A DNA stretch of 64,000 bases. Origin: Latrodectus hesperus. Lineage: Eukaryota > Arthropoda > Arachnida > Araneae > Theridiidae. Position 1 is the stretch's first letter; every line of letters starts with the position of its first letter. The DNA is taken from the NCBI GenBank assembly GCA_037975125.1, contig CM075850.1, positions 124,027,826-124,091,825 on the forward strand, given 5' to 3'. A program made the translations under genes and the position numbers. The notes below the pieces were generated by a model. It searched no databases. It was not told the DNA's origin and saw only the letters and a list, made by a program, of their open reading frames with translations. Below, piece after piece: positions 1 through 12,640 of the stretch.

Positions 1-2460
1 TGCTTTATGTATGTATTGAACTCTTCCGTTCTTCTAGCAAGAACGGAACTTTTACTTACATATAAAAATAATATGTTGATAAGTGCATGAAAAACACATT
101 ATTTCTTTGATTTAGTCCGGAACTGTCATTCTGATAGAGCTGAATTTTCAGAGGCCTGTTTTTCTTCTTCTGATGGTGGTTGTTTTAAAGGGTAATGATG
201 GAAGTTTGCCAATGCTTGTTAAACTGGTGATGGTCTAACTACTTCCGAGTGACAGAAGCTTGAGAAATAAGTTGGCTTTTTAGTGAGTTAGGGTAGTGAT
301 ATAGAAGCTTTCTCATGCATGTTAAATCTGTGTTTGTGTTTCTTAGTTTTTCTCACAACAAACCTTTTATTTTTCTCAACAAGTTATTTTTCAATTTAGA
401 TTCACGCAATCGTTTTTCCCATCATGCCATTCTGGCCACCTGCTTTTACACAAATTGTGATTAGTTCTTTTCATTACTTTTGCAACACATTTTGGACAAT
501 GTCATCATAAGTGACAGCGTATGTTATTCATTTGCATCTGGCCACGAAGTCAATTTTAAAGAAAACATTTTTCTTAGAAAAAGACTTTTGATACCTGTTT
601 TAGTCGAATATCCTCTTAATGAGTGAAAAATCTTGATTAGCTGTTTAAAGGATTTAATGTCCTTCCGTTGGTGTGGTATGTAAGTCTGAATTAGTGGATC
701 AGGTTAAGACCCATTCACGTGATTTTTAACTCCAGATAATGTAGTAGTTTTTTGTGTTTAACAGATAATTTCAATAAGCAGTAGTAAACTTCTGAAAGTA
801 CAGTGTGATCATTGGAATACAAGTTCACAAATCAGGTATTCGTTTCAAATTAGTTTTGTGGATATATTCTCTTACAATAAGAAACGAATTAGAATCCCAG
901 GTATTTATTTAATTCCCAATTCCATGTTTCAAGTTTGTCAATGTAATTGTGTTATTTAGTTTTATAACACTATAAAATCGCTATTCAAAATTTTAATATT
1001 GTCAAAAATATAAAATTTTAAAAACTGATTTGCACTCTATACTCAGATTATTTTTAAATGTGTTGGAATTTCTCAAATTGAGTATTACTTCATGACATTC
1101 ATTGTACCTAAGTCATAAACTTGTGTGTGATAAACATTTACGGAATATATAAGCAATCAATAATAAAATAATATAAACAGTTTATACAGTTCCTGAAAAC
1201 TTTTTCCGAAAAGAACAAGTTAAATAAACGTTATTTGAATAGGATAGGGTATAGAGAATAAAGGTTATATTAGAGGAGTGTCATATCTTAACATTATTCT
1301 AGATAGCAAAGTAATAGAAAGTGTTTGTAATCAGAATCAATTGCCGACATTCTGGCCGTATTAAAAACATATCCTTCACTATCAATCAAACAAAAAATAA
1401 AAATAATGGGTAAAAAAGAGCGACATTTAAAAATAAATGTTGTTGTCATTTTTAATTCTTAAGAAAAATCGTTCTTTTTTCTGATCATTCCAGTTTTATT
1501 GTTTATTAGTTACAAGCTTAGTTGGATACTCTGACTTTTGATTTTAGTTATTAAAACATTATATTAGATTTTTGTTATTTCATTACTTAAAAAAATTATC
1601 GATATTCTGAATTCATATGATATTAAAAGTAATTAACAAATACGGCAATGTTTGTTTTTAAAGATTTTTTTTGTCTGGAAATATTTTCATTATTAATGAA
1701 ATTAGATTCTTGTTAAAATATAGATACTTAATAGCGCAAAATTTTCATTTATCTTTAAGTTATTAATATTATAGTAATGTCAAACATTCTCAAATAGCAT
1801 ACACGTATGCCTAAATTGCTTTAATTTCTAATCAAAATTTTTTTCTGTAATCTTCTTCAGTAATTTTTTGTCATTCACACAGACATAATATGGAAAATAA
1901 AATTTATATATCGTTTATTTATATATTCATCATATATAAATAACGAATAATATCATTTAAAAAATGTTTCTAATTAACGTCCACTTAGGAAATTTCTCGT
2001 TTAGCTTAGTAAATAGGGGAATTGATGTCAACTTATCCAATGGGGTGCCCAGTAAGTGTCGTCTTGAGGAAGGCTGAGTTTTCTTAATTAATATGCCCAC
2101 CTGTTTCTTATGCCCCTGTTGGCATTAATGAGCACGAATGATCTTCATCTGGTTAAGGAATAGAATTTAATACATTTTGGTGATAAGAACTACAAATTTC
2201 TCAAACTGACCACAGCACTTTCACCATTAAAAACACCATTTAGAAATTTATTATCATTAGTCAATTATTATTTTTATGTATTAATAAATAACATGAATAA
2301 ATAAATAGATAAAATACTTATATTTATTATAAAATCTATAATTTATGGCTTAAAACATATACAATTAAATGAAGGTAAAATATTGCTGTACCATTTCCAT
2401 GCCATTAATTTTGTAATGCATTTTCTGCAACACTAACTCAAACTGGCAAGAGAATATTAT
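1..2460. other. AT-rich intergenic, no gene seen
   Basis: No open frame longer than noise and no recognisable protein similarity on either strand. The only distinct structure is a short perfect hairpin at 24-48 (10-bp arms, 5-nt loop). The sequence looks like neutral, AT-rich intergenic or intronic DNA. It could be an intron of a gene lying to the left, which cannot be told from this window. Confidence 0.5.
24..48. repeat. perfect 10-bp stem hairpin
   Basis: Arms TTCCGTTCTT (24-33) and AAGAACGGAA (39-48) are perfect reverse complements around the loop CTAGC. The stem is more GC-rich than its surroundings. It is too short to assign a role. Confidence 0.6.
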
Positions 2461-2470
2461 AAAATATTTA

Positions 2471-3110
2471 TCTTCTTCCTCTTCTTCTTAGAGTTGGGTT
2501 TGTATGTCATTGGGCATCTCTGCTTTTATCAGCATTTTGTACCATTAACTCCAAACCCAATGTTTCTTAGTTCCAGTTGCTCGGGTCACCCACTTTATTA
2601 ATAAAGTCCGATAACCCTTTAATGGAGTCTAGGTGTAACTCTCTAGTATTAATAATGCCTAAAGAAGTTAATCTAAGAAGGGCAAGGGCCTCTCATATTC
2701 GTAAATGATATGCTTTGCCGTTGCCTCTTGCGTATGACATTTCCTGCAGATAGGGTCTTGCTGAAACAGTCCCCTTTTATGGAGGTGTTTTCTGAAATAG
2801 TAGTGCCCAGTTATGAAGCCTACGATTAAAAGTATCTTCTGCCTAGAGCATCTTAGAATCCTCGCTGATGATCCACAGATCATACTTTTAGCGTGGGTTT
2901 GACCAGGAGTGTTGAGCCAAGCTTCATACATCTTCCGTTTTTCCTATCTAAGAACATTGGTTTTTGCAGTCTTCAAACTGATCCCACAAAAAGGCTCTGC
3001 ACCGATGGGAGCAAAAGACGATCCTTGTTTAGCAAGTTCATCAGCCCTTTCATTACCTTCGATACCTTTGTGCCCTGGCACCCATACAAGGATCACCTTG
3101 TTTCTATATA
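2471..3110 (-). mobile_element. 5'-truncated non-LTR retrotransposon (LINE), 3' end with RNase H tail
   Basis: The minus strand encodes the C-terminal part of a LINE polyprotein. Around 3010-3105 an RNase H end is visible, with the motif VWVPGHKGIEGNERADELAK including the conserved GN..AD..A. About 100 residues later (2690-2750) comes a Cys-x2-Cys...His zinc-like end (CRKCHTQEATAKHI). One in-frame stop at 2944-2946 separates the two blocks, so the copy is dead. The 3' end runs to a tail of AAG-type triplets near 2471-2490. The last ~200 bp match a second copy at 42867-43095 in the opposite orientation, tail included, which fixes the 3' end. The copy is 5'-truncated near 3110. The arrangement fits the Jockey/I-type clades that carry RNase H; the exact clade is an inference. 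Confidence 0.75.
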
Positions 3111-3410
3111 AAATATTTATACGAAAATTAATCAACTTTAGCTGGAAACGGAAAAACTTAAAAACAGACATCGCGTTGAAATGATTGAAAAGCGCAAGGT
3201 AATTTAAGTCTCAAAAAGCGCGTTTTTAAATAAATTTTTTAAAGATATTTTCGAGAAAATTGACTTTGTTAAATAAAAAATAGAAGAGATTCACTTCTTC
3301 ATTGTATATAGGATAATATGAGAAATCTGAAGTTTTCTTTGTTAGCATAAATGTAAAAATTTTAAATGTCAAACTCTTAAATCTATGTATATATGTATGT
3401 ATATATATAT

Positions 3411-3541
<131 letters not shown>

Positions 3542-3544
3542 ATA

Positions 3545-4785
3545 TATTAATAGAGTTTAATGATTTCAAAAATTTAGAATTTCTGAATCTGTTTTCTATG
3601 TTTATATTTGTATATTTAGTTACAATATAAGTGCTGTACAAGATATACAATCAGCTGTTAATAATGGTTTTTTGCTAAATCATAAAATACATTGGAAGAC
3701 AAAGACTGGTGAATTAAGATTTATGTCAAGCGAAGAAGTTGTCAATTGAGGTGGAATAATATTTTTAAAAATTTTAACCACTGTAACAGATTAAGGCTAG
3801 GGTTGGACTTGTTGATATGTTGTACCAGAAATATACTGTCGAACTTTTAGTAGCAAGAAGAATTTAGTTCCCATCGCGTGGCAACAGACCAATAAACTGT
3901 GAATTGAACTCAAGCTGTCAGGAAGTGAAATACTGAAATGATATGTCACCGAATTAAATGTCAACTACCATGCTCTGTATTGTATATTTAGTAACTGTTA
4001 TGGTGACCGGTTACTGAAGATAATGAAATAAATAATTTCCAAAGATAATCAGCAACCATTCCAGGAACGGTTATACTTTTAGAACAGCTTCAGTCTTAGA
4101 TTCCATGAATACAGAGGTTTTATACCCAATAATTATCGAACTGCCTATCTTCCGATTGTGGTACCAATCGGGTTACCACCGCAATCTTTTGAGACATTGT
4201 TGTCTTTTACGTACAACATCAACAGAAAAGAGAACGAAATTAAATAAAATTTTTTCTTTAATAATAAGTTCATTTTTTTACAAAAATTTATTTTATACTT
4301 GGAGGATATATTGCATAATATTTTTCTGATAAAAGTTTATAAACTAAGAATTCTTTATTTGAATAAGAGGGAAATTAAAACTGTAGAATTTTTCCCTATA
4401 ATTTTAGGAGATGGTCGAAAAAAAGAACAAAATAAATTATTTAAAAAGTGAGTTTTTAACCAAAAAGTGGTTGTTTCATTAGCTACAGTTGAGATCCTGA
4501 CTACGCAACTTTATAACGATTCTCATTGGTTTAAAATATCTATGACATCAAATAACGTCTACGTCACATCTTATTGAGACGGCGTGGTAAAGATGACTTG
4601 TTGATGAATTGGCTGACTGCCTTCAAATCACATTCTTCGAGAGGCAGCAAACAAGCTGAAGTTCACAATCGAATGTCTGAGAATAGTGTCGAAGCTTATT
4701 TTGTTAATAAAAATGATTTCTTGTATAAGGACCACAGCTTCAATTTGAAAAGCCGTTTTCCATTGATTCAAGCCATTACACATGG
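3545..4785. other. intergenic; only a short unrecognised open frame
   Basis: Mostly AT-rich sequence without recognisable coding. A less AT-rich 72-codon plus-strand frame at 4574-4792 is open from an ATG. Its predicted product is hydrophilic and matches no family I recognise. It may be an old transposon scrap. Confidence 0.4.
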
Positions 4786-4799
4786 ACAATAGAACAGCA

Positions 4800-5075
4800 T
4801 GCCGCCCTGTCTAGTGGTCAGTGTGCCTGACTACGGATAGGGAGGTCCTTAATTCGAATCCCGGTTCGGGCATGGATGTACTTTCTCTCTATCTATCCTG
4901 TCTTTGTCCTTTCCTTGTATGAATGAGGTGTGAATGGTTGCCTACCCTCTAAACGGGTCCCTATGGCATGTGTGTACTGAAGAAGTCGGACTCCACATTA
5001 AAATATGGTACAGTTTAAAAAGTGGAGCAGTGCACCCTATGTTGCCAGCCTAGCTGTCACACGACAACAACAACA
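4800..5075 (+). mobile_element. tRNA-derived SINE with (CAA)n tail and 14-bp target duplication
   Basis: The head is tRNA-like: an A-box-like TAGTGGTCAGTG near 4812 and a B-box-like TTCGAATCCC near 4853. About 200 bp of unrelated body follow, then a (CAA)n tail. Perfect 14-bp direct repeats ACAATAGAACAGCA flank it at 4786-4799 and 5076-5089, the signature of LINE-driven target-primed insertion. It is a different family from the pair at 19.9-20.3 kb. Confidence 0.9.
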
Positions 5076-5145
5076 ACAATAGAACAGCAGAAAAAGCAAA
5101 ATGAAAAAAACAAGATAAAACATTCACTTTATGGTTAGTTTAAAT

Positions 5146-5379
5146 AGAACTAGTAGGATATACCCCTTTATTGGTGATCTGTATGATTTTTTTTTCGTCG
5201 CCAAGCAATTCTAACGTTGTTGCCACTTAAAATAAACCGTATATATGACACAAAAATGACGTCAAAGGGCACGTCGTTAGCTTTGGGAGCATCAAAGGAA
5301 AAACTCGAAACACTATAATCAAAGTAAAGAACGAGAGATTTGGCGAGAAATCTTTTGGGGTATACATCATACTTGTACC
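5146..5379. mobile_element. short hAT-like MITE with perfect 8-bp TSD
   Basis: The ends are imperfect inverted repeats: left AGAACTAGTAGGATATACCC, right (reverse complement) GGTACAAGTATGATGTATAC followed by CCC. A perfect 8-bp duplication GTTTAAAT flanks it at 5138-5145 and 5380-5387. It contains CGTCGCCAA and TTTGGCGAGAAATC motifs that recur in the 1.05-kb relative at 21237-22287. No coding capacity. The 8-bp duplication points to hAT-type mobilisation; that assignment is an inference. Confidence 0.85.
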
Positions 5380-5387
5380 GTTTAAAT

Positions 5388-6107
<720 letters not shown>

Positions 6108-6399
6108 GCTATTTTAACAAATTATTGTGTAAATAAAAAGCCAAAACAAAGATGTGACTTGTAACTTGAAATACTTAATAAAGCATTTTAAAATAAAGCT
6201 ACATTAGCTTCAATAACAGTATCTTTGCTATAAATGTCTTGAAATCCACTCTCATTAAATTTTGATTAGTGTTAATTATGAATTATAGGTTTTTTAATTG
6301 ATTGCTAGATAATCTTATTTCTTATTGATTAGCTAAAGTACATGAAATAAACCGTTTGCGTTAAAAAGATTTTAATTTGGTTTGTTAAACCACTCGTTT

Positions 6400-6500
6400 G
6401 TATCCTGAATACGTATAAATATCCACTTTCAAATTAGGAATCGAACTAATGAACTGTTGAACTAAAGCACTAACTATTATCAGTTCATCCACAGAACATA
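6400..6500 (-). mobile_element. degraded tRNA-derived SINE fragment
   Basis: The minus strand reads TAGTTAGTGCTTTAGTTCAA then CAGTTCATTAGTTCGATTCC. This matches the head of the SINEs at 19882 and 20114 (GGTTAGCGCTCTTGCCTTCG then GTTCAACAGTTCGTGGGTTC) with many substitutions. No target duplication is visible, so it is an old copy. Confidence 0.6.
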
Positions 6501-7500
6501 TAAGATCAAATCTCAGTTTCTAGAAAAGTTGGAATCGAAAATCTTGAAAAAGTAAATTTTAAAATGTAAAAGAATAAAAAACTTTTTATTGAGAAAACGA
6601 GAGAAAAATTACTGATAAAAATTTAGTAAAAGAATGATTACAAAAAAATCTCAAGTTTCCTTAAGCTCTTTAAGAATTTAATAGAAAAGTTTAGGTACCA
6701 AGACTTTTCAAAATAAAAAAAGTAAAATTTTATTTGAATTTGAAATAAAAATTTAAATTTATATAATTTAAGTGAATGGGATTGAAAAATAACACATAAA
6801 AATTCGTATCACTCAAACTAAACTGAAACCCGATTAACTTACAATAAACTATTGATCAAGGAAATTATTTGTGATACATGCGATGCACAAAAATATCGTT
6901 TTCATATTGTTTACACCCACATATTTATGTGAGTGAAATATAAACAAAATTTCATCCCCAGAAAAGAATATTTCTGCATGCTTACAATTTCAAGAATAAA
7001 TTGGAAGAAAAGAATTGAGAAATTGTTTCCCGATAGTTTTGAGAAATTCTTTACAAACTATATCCGTTTTTTTCCACAATCATTTCTTTGAAAGTTTAAA
7101 TCTAAACTTCAATAGTTAATTTAAATTTCTTTAGTATTTTTTAAGTATTAATATTATAATGTTAAAAATTGACTTGAGTTTGCTATAGAGTGTTAAAATA
7201 TACAATACATTATTTTCCATCAGCTTTCGTTAACTATCAGGTAAGAATACTGTAAACATAAAATTTTATGGAAATTCGTTGCCAACACTTTAATTAAAAA
7301 TTCTCAAGTTATGGAAAAAGAAGGGCAAACAAACCTCTCGGGCTTCTCGCAAATGTAAATATTTATACTGAAACATGTAGAAAGGAATGCGCGATTCCTG
7401 TTGAACAATATTAAATCTTCTAATTTAGAGCTCATTACTGGTTAATTAAAAATAACAAAATCAAGAAAATATCACGCGAAGAAAAAATATTAATAAAAAG
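6501..7500. other. AT-rich intergenic, nothing recognised
   Basis: Homopolymer-rich, AT-rich DNA with no coding similarity, repeat ends or RNA gene on either strand. Confidence 0.4.
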
Positions 7501-7730
7501 TTATGCCAGAGTCTTAATGAAACTTTTCCCTATTCTTTCCTTACTTTTCCCATTTTCATCATCTCTTTTATCCCCCTGGTGTTCTAATTCGGAATCACAG
7601 CATCTGGAAGACTTTGACGCGATCTCCCGCCGCCACAGTTTGTCAAACGGTCTCTTTTCCGCTATCGGACTCGGAAAAATCCCCAAATTTCTCCCTAAAC
7701 TCTGGATGTTAGCTTCGCAACTTTGATTTC
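7500..7730. other. GC-richer island with open frames on both strands
   Basis: About 200 bp are clearly richer in G+C than the flanks and open on both strands (plus 7517-7726, 69 codons; minus 7501-7686, 61 codons). Neither product is recognised. It could be an old repeat, an exon of an unidentified gene or a pseudogene scrap. No splice sites or partner exons could be tied to it. Confidence 0.3.
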
Positions 7731-9319
7731 AACCAGTAGGACAGCAGGATTTAATTTTTGGATATTTTTTAAAGAACTTTGCATAGAACAAGAGAAAACT
7801 TTATATCTTTGCATAAATGAATATTCAGTGAATTACAATTTCTTGGAAAAATTGCGGGAAAATTTTTATGATGCATGCGTTCTTTATTTTCGGATTCTGG
7901 TGCGTAAAAGTGAGTTTAGCTTACAATACATTGGGTAAGTTTTATTGTTTTACTGTTCGAAATGTATACAATAATTTTATTACTCTTAATATAATATTGT
8001 GTGAACTTATGTGCTTATTCTATTCTGTTCATTTATTATATATAGATAAAAACTTAATAATTTTTTTACTGTGTCACTAGTTTTGTATTATAGAAATAGT
8101 TTCAGGTAAGTTTATCAGCAATTTTCTTGAAATACATGGAATTTGATATTTTATTTATTATAAATAACTTTAATTTTAATTATTTATTCCACTATTAATC
8201 ATGCAAAAAATTTCAAAGACTTTTTAGTGTTGTGATATCGCATAATGTATGCTTCTAATGGAATTTATTATTAATCTGGTAAGTAAATTCTTACAGAAAA
8301 AGTTATCGCAAAGAAAATCTATACATGTTATTTACTTAGTTTTGGTTGAAAATCTAATTGAAAATATCCATTTTTGTAATAATAATTATTTAACTGTTGA
8401 TTGCTATATTTAACTAGTTGAAAGATTTTAAAATTTGTATTTTTTTCATTTCAGACGACTTTTGCATACATAGTTTATGTCATCTAATAAATAATTAATT
8501 CTTATAATTATATAATTAACTATGTAAATATAATAAATAATTATTTCTAACTATAACTCTTTCAAATTGCATGATTTTTTCAATAATGAATTTAAATCTA
8601 TTAACATTACTAATAACAGTAATTTTTCAATCTATTTAACACTAGTAAAAAGTTTTCATTTTTTTAATAAAATTGATATTTGAAATTAACACTTAGATAT
8701 AACGCTATGTTTGTTTTGTATTTTATATTTTTTTACACTCAATCACATATAAATTTAAGATGTCTTAAGTAATATTTTTATTTTAAGGAAATATTTCACT
8801 GTATATTAAAATTGTATTTTTATAATTCTCATACAGTATATATTTGATAAAAAATAAAATTTGACTGAATTTAAAGGTGGTAAAAAGCAATATATACATA
8901 GTAATATAAAATTACATATTAAACTAATTATATATATAAACCATTTAAAATTCACTTTTCTCTATATATTTTTCCTGTTTTAATGTAAAGTTTGTGTTTC
9001 CTTGTACATTTTCCCTTTCAAAATGCTTATAAAAATTGGATTGATCTTCATTTGGTTTCTTATATATGTATAATTTTTAATCTCAGTTGGAATTTTCTTT
9101 GAGAATTAAATAAAGATATTTGTTAGACTGAACTTTGCAATGATAATGTAGTTAATTTAATAAAAATACCATTTTAATTATTTAAATAAAATTACCATTT
9201 TGATATAGGGTCATAAAAATTCTAGGAAAAGAAATAATTATTTTAAATAACAATTTTATGCGTTGTTAGAAAATTAATTTCAATTAACAATTTTATACTA
9301 TTGTTAAATTAATAATTAC
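7731..9319. other. AT-rich intergenic, nothing recognised
   Basis: Very AT-rich with frequent poly-A and poly-T runs. Nothing coding, no tRNA-like heads and no repeat ends noticed. Confidence 0.4.
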
Positions 9320-9417
9320 GTTTTAAAATTTATTATGCTTTGAATTTTAATATGTTCTCATATAATTATTTTTAAATGAGAAATTATTAAAATTCAAAGC
9401 ATAGTAAATTTTAAAAC
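9320..9417. repeat. inverted repeat, 33-bp arms, 32-nt spacer
   Basis: Arms 9320-9352 and 9385-9417 are reverse complements with a single mismatch. The core is AAATTTATTATGCTTTGAAT. A 32-nt AT-rich loop separates them. It could be a cruciform-forming relic or a small foldback element. Confidence 0.85.
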
Positions 9418-9801
9418 TAAAGAATTAACTGTCTCAAATACATTTATTGTCTCACATTGTATAAAATTATTCGAAATAAGTTTTGATATTCTGCTTTTAT
9501 TATTTAATATATTCAAAATTCAGTCAAACATATTGTTTAGTAATTTATTAAAACAAAAATATTCAGTCAATATTAGAACAAGAATATGAGGTTAATTTAC
9601 TATCAATAACTTATTTGAATAATAATATAAAACTTAATATTAGGGTATATTGAGTTAAATTATTACATTACATTATTGTTCAAATAATTTTTAGCGTATT
9701 TTCTCAATATCAGGATAATTTAATTGGTATTGGAACAAAAATATTCATTCAATTTTGCCATTTCATAATTTATTGGAACAAAAATATAGAAACAAAAATA
9801 T

Positions 9802-10090
9802 CCAATAAATTTTAGAGATTGAGTATTCAGTATTCCAATAAATTTTAGAGATTGAGTATTCAGTATTCCAATAAATTTTAGAGATAGAATATTCAGAATT
9901 CCAATAAATTTTAGAGATAGAATATTCAGCTTTCGAATAAATTTTAGAGATAGAATATTCAGCTCCCGAATAAATTTTAGAGATAGAATATTCAGCTTTC
10001 GAATAAATTTTAGAGATAGAATATTCAGCTTTCGAATAAATTTTAGAGATAGAATATTCAGAATTCTAATAAATTTTAGAGATAGAATAG
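9802..10090. repeat. 33-bp tandem repeat, about 8.8 units
   Basis: Unit starts fall exactly every 33 bp at 9802, 9835, 9868, 9901, 9934, 9967, 10000, 10033 and 10066. The unit begins (C)(C/G)AATAAATTTTAGAGAT and ends ATTCAG plus four variable bases. Early units carry TTGAGTATT where later ones carry AGAATATT, so variants are grouped along the array as expected of stepwise duplication. Confidence 0.97.
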
Positions 10091-11022
10091 TTAAAAAATA
10101 TTGCAGAATATAACAATGTCAAGATCTTTTTAGTGTCTCAAAGTCATAATGACAATGCTCCATGGTGGTTAATCTATAAGCATTTAGGTTTTTATATATT
10201 TAAAAAGAGGCCCGCATTACAGAAATTTATTTTGAATTTTCCAATTTTTTTTTAACGTACTATTTTCAAATGAAGAATTTCATATTATAGAAGCACATTC
10301 TAAGATAGATTTGATAATTAATAAGGCATGAGCAATTTTTAGATTTTGAAAATTATTTTTAAATTTTATATCATTTTACTCGTTAGATGTAAATTTCATA
10401 ATTTATCTTTTTAATAATATGATAATTTTAATCATTTTTATGGTGTAAATATTAAAACGATACTGAGATTATTTGTTAATTATAAGATTAAGATTAATGA
10501 CATATTTTCGTGATGTAGAAACTTACTATGAATTCCTTAGTTATTTTAAATCGGATTTGTTTTCTTGAAAGAATATTTTTAATCAAATGATAATTTTAAA
10601 CATTTTTATGGTGCATTCATTAAAACGATACTGGGATTATCAGTTGATTCTAGGAACATGTTTTCAAGATGAAGTTATGAATAGTTTAGTTATTTTGATT
10701 TTGTATCTTCTTAAAAAGTAACAACAGAACACTTATATATTAATTTAAAGGTAACATTTATAATAACTATGCTAAATAGATTCATAGTGTTATTGGATGC
10801 AATGAATCTATTTAACATTATTCATATTGAGAAAAACTAAATACAATAATTACTTTCTTGAAATTATTTTTGTAATTTGAAATTATCAGTAAATACTAAC
10901 AATATTTAGACATAATTTATTATTACATAAATATATTATATTAAATTTTAAATGCTTAGTAAATATATTAAAAATAGCAGCTTAAATTAAAAAATATGAA
11001 TTAAATAATATAATTGAGTGAT

Positions 11023-11024
<2 letters not shown>
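10091..11024. other. AT-rich intergenic, nothing recognised
   Basis: No gene-like signal. A weak inverted repeat (about 16-bp arms near 10769-10784 and 10803-10818, around TAAATAGATTCAT) is the only structure noticed. Confidence 0.4.
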
Positions 11025-11120
<96 letters not shown>

Positions 11121-11122
11121 GT
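11025..11122. repeat. (AT)n microsatellite
   Basis: Nearly pure AT dinucleotide repeat, about 90 bp, with one phase break near its right end. Confidence 0.95.
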
Positions 11123-12640
11123 GTATATATGTCAATATAAAATATTTAAAAATAAGGATTTTTAGCCTTTATTTCTTTATTGTAATTCAGAAATGTCGCA
11201 TAAAGTTTTCAAATAAAATGTTGGTATCAAAATCATGGTTTTAATATAAGAAAAGCAAACTTTCAATATTTATATTAAATCATAAATTTCTTTTTTCAAA
11301 CATTGAAACAACTGTAAACTATTTTTTTAAAAATATCCTGTATGTGTGAATACACATACTTCCCATATCGATATTAATCTTATCAAAATATTAGTTTTAT
11401 TTTAAAATTATTTTTACATTTCTAGACTTGAGAATATATGCAAAAATAGATATAAAACTCTGTTCCGAGAATCAATTTTTAATTTTTCTATAACAGATGG
11501 AAGCAATGAGATTAAAATGTCTTTGATTGAAAGTAAAATCAAATTTTTATCGTAAAAAGTTTTCTAAAAACCTTTAACTGTAGTTTTTAAATAACAAGCC
11601 ATTAAAACTGAATCAATGAAAATTAATCTTACATTATTTAGACACATTTATAAGTGATCAATATAATTTATAAGAGAAAATGTTAAAATTTAAAATAACT
11701 TTTAATAATAGTTATACTATTAGAAATTTAAAATACATTAAAACAGAAAAAGAGAAAATTTGTAGTATTTTAATCCTATTTCAAAAGTTTTTGGGGAAAA
11801 TCTAAAAGCTACTTTCCATTTGTATCTTCTAAGCCCATAATATTATCCTTCTTTTTCCATCTTATATAAATTCAAATGATGCTTTTTCTTTTAATTTTTC
11901 CTTAAAATATAGAAATATATTTGGTTAGAAAAATACATATTTAACTATTTGGAAAAAGTTTTTATAAATAAATTTGATATATATTTTTCTGTAAATATGT
12001 TAAAATAGTATAATCTTTTTTATTAACATGTTGAAATTATTTTTATAAGATATTTTGAGAAAAATATAATTAGTTATCTTTTAATTGTAACATACTTTTT
12101 ACTATCCATCATTATTTCTTGCTTTCATATTTTAGTTTACCTTATAACGAGTGAAATATATTATCTTTCTTTGAATTTTTGAAATATTTTAAGGATATAC
12201 TTGGTAAACATGGAATGTAGGCGTAATAGAATAAATAAATTAGAAGAGATTATGCACAGTAAAAATGGTTTATTTAATTTAAATTATTTTTATTGTTTTT
12301 ACATTAATTTAAATTATACATATGATTTATTATGAGATTTTTTTAATTATATTTAATGCGTTTTAATAAATCTTAATCATAAATATTGAAGTAAATAAAT
12401 ATCCATGTTTACTAATTATATATAATTTGTTTAAAAAAGTGTGCAATTAATGATTTTTAGTAAATGTCAATCGTATGTATTGAAGTTAAGTAAATCAATT
12501 TTCCTGCTTACCAATTATATACAATATATTGCAAAAAAAGGGTGCTTTTAGGAAGAGTTGAGTTAAAATTACTAAACTTTTCAGATGATTTTTGATAAAT
12601 TATTCAAAACATCATTGTTACCGATCAACTAATTAAATTT
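11123..12640. other. AT-rich intergenic, nothing recognised
   Basis: No coding similarity, repeat ends or RNA genes seen. Confidence 0.4.
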
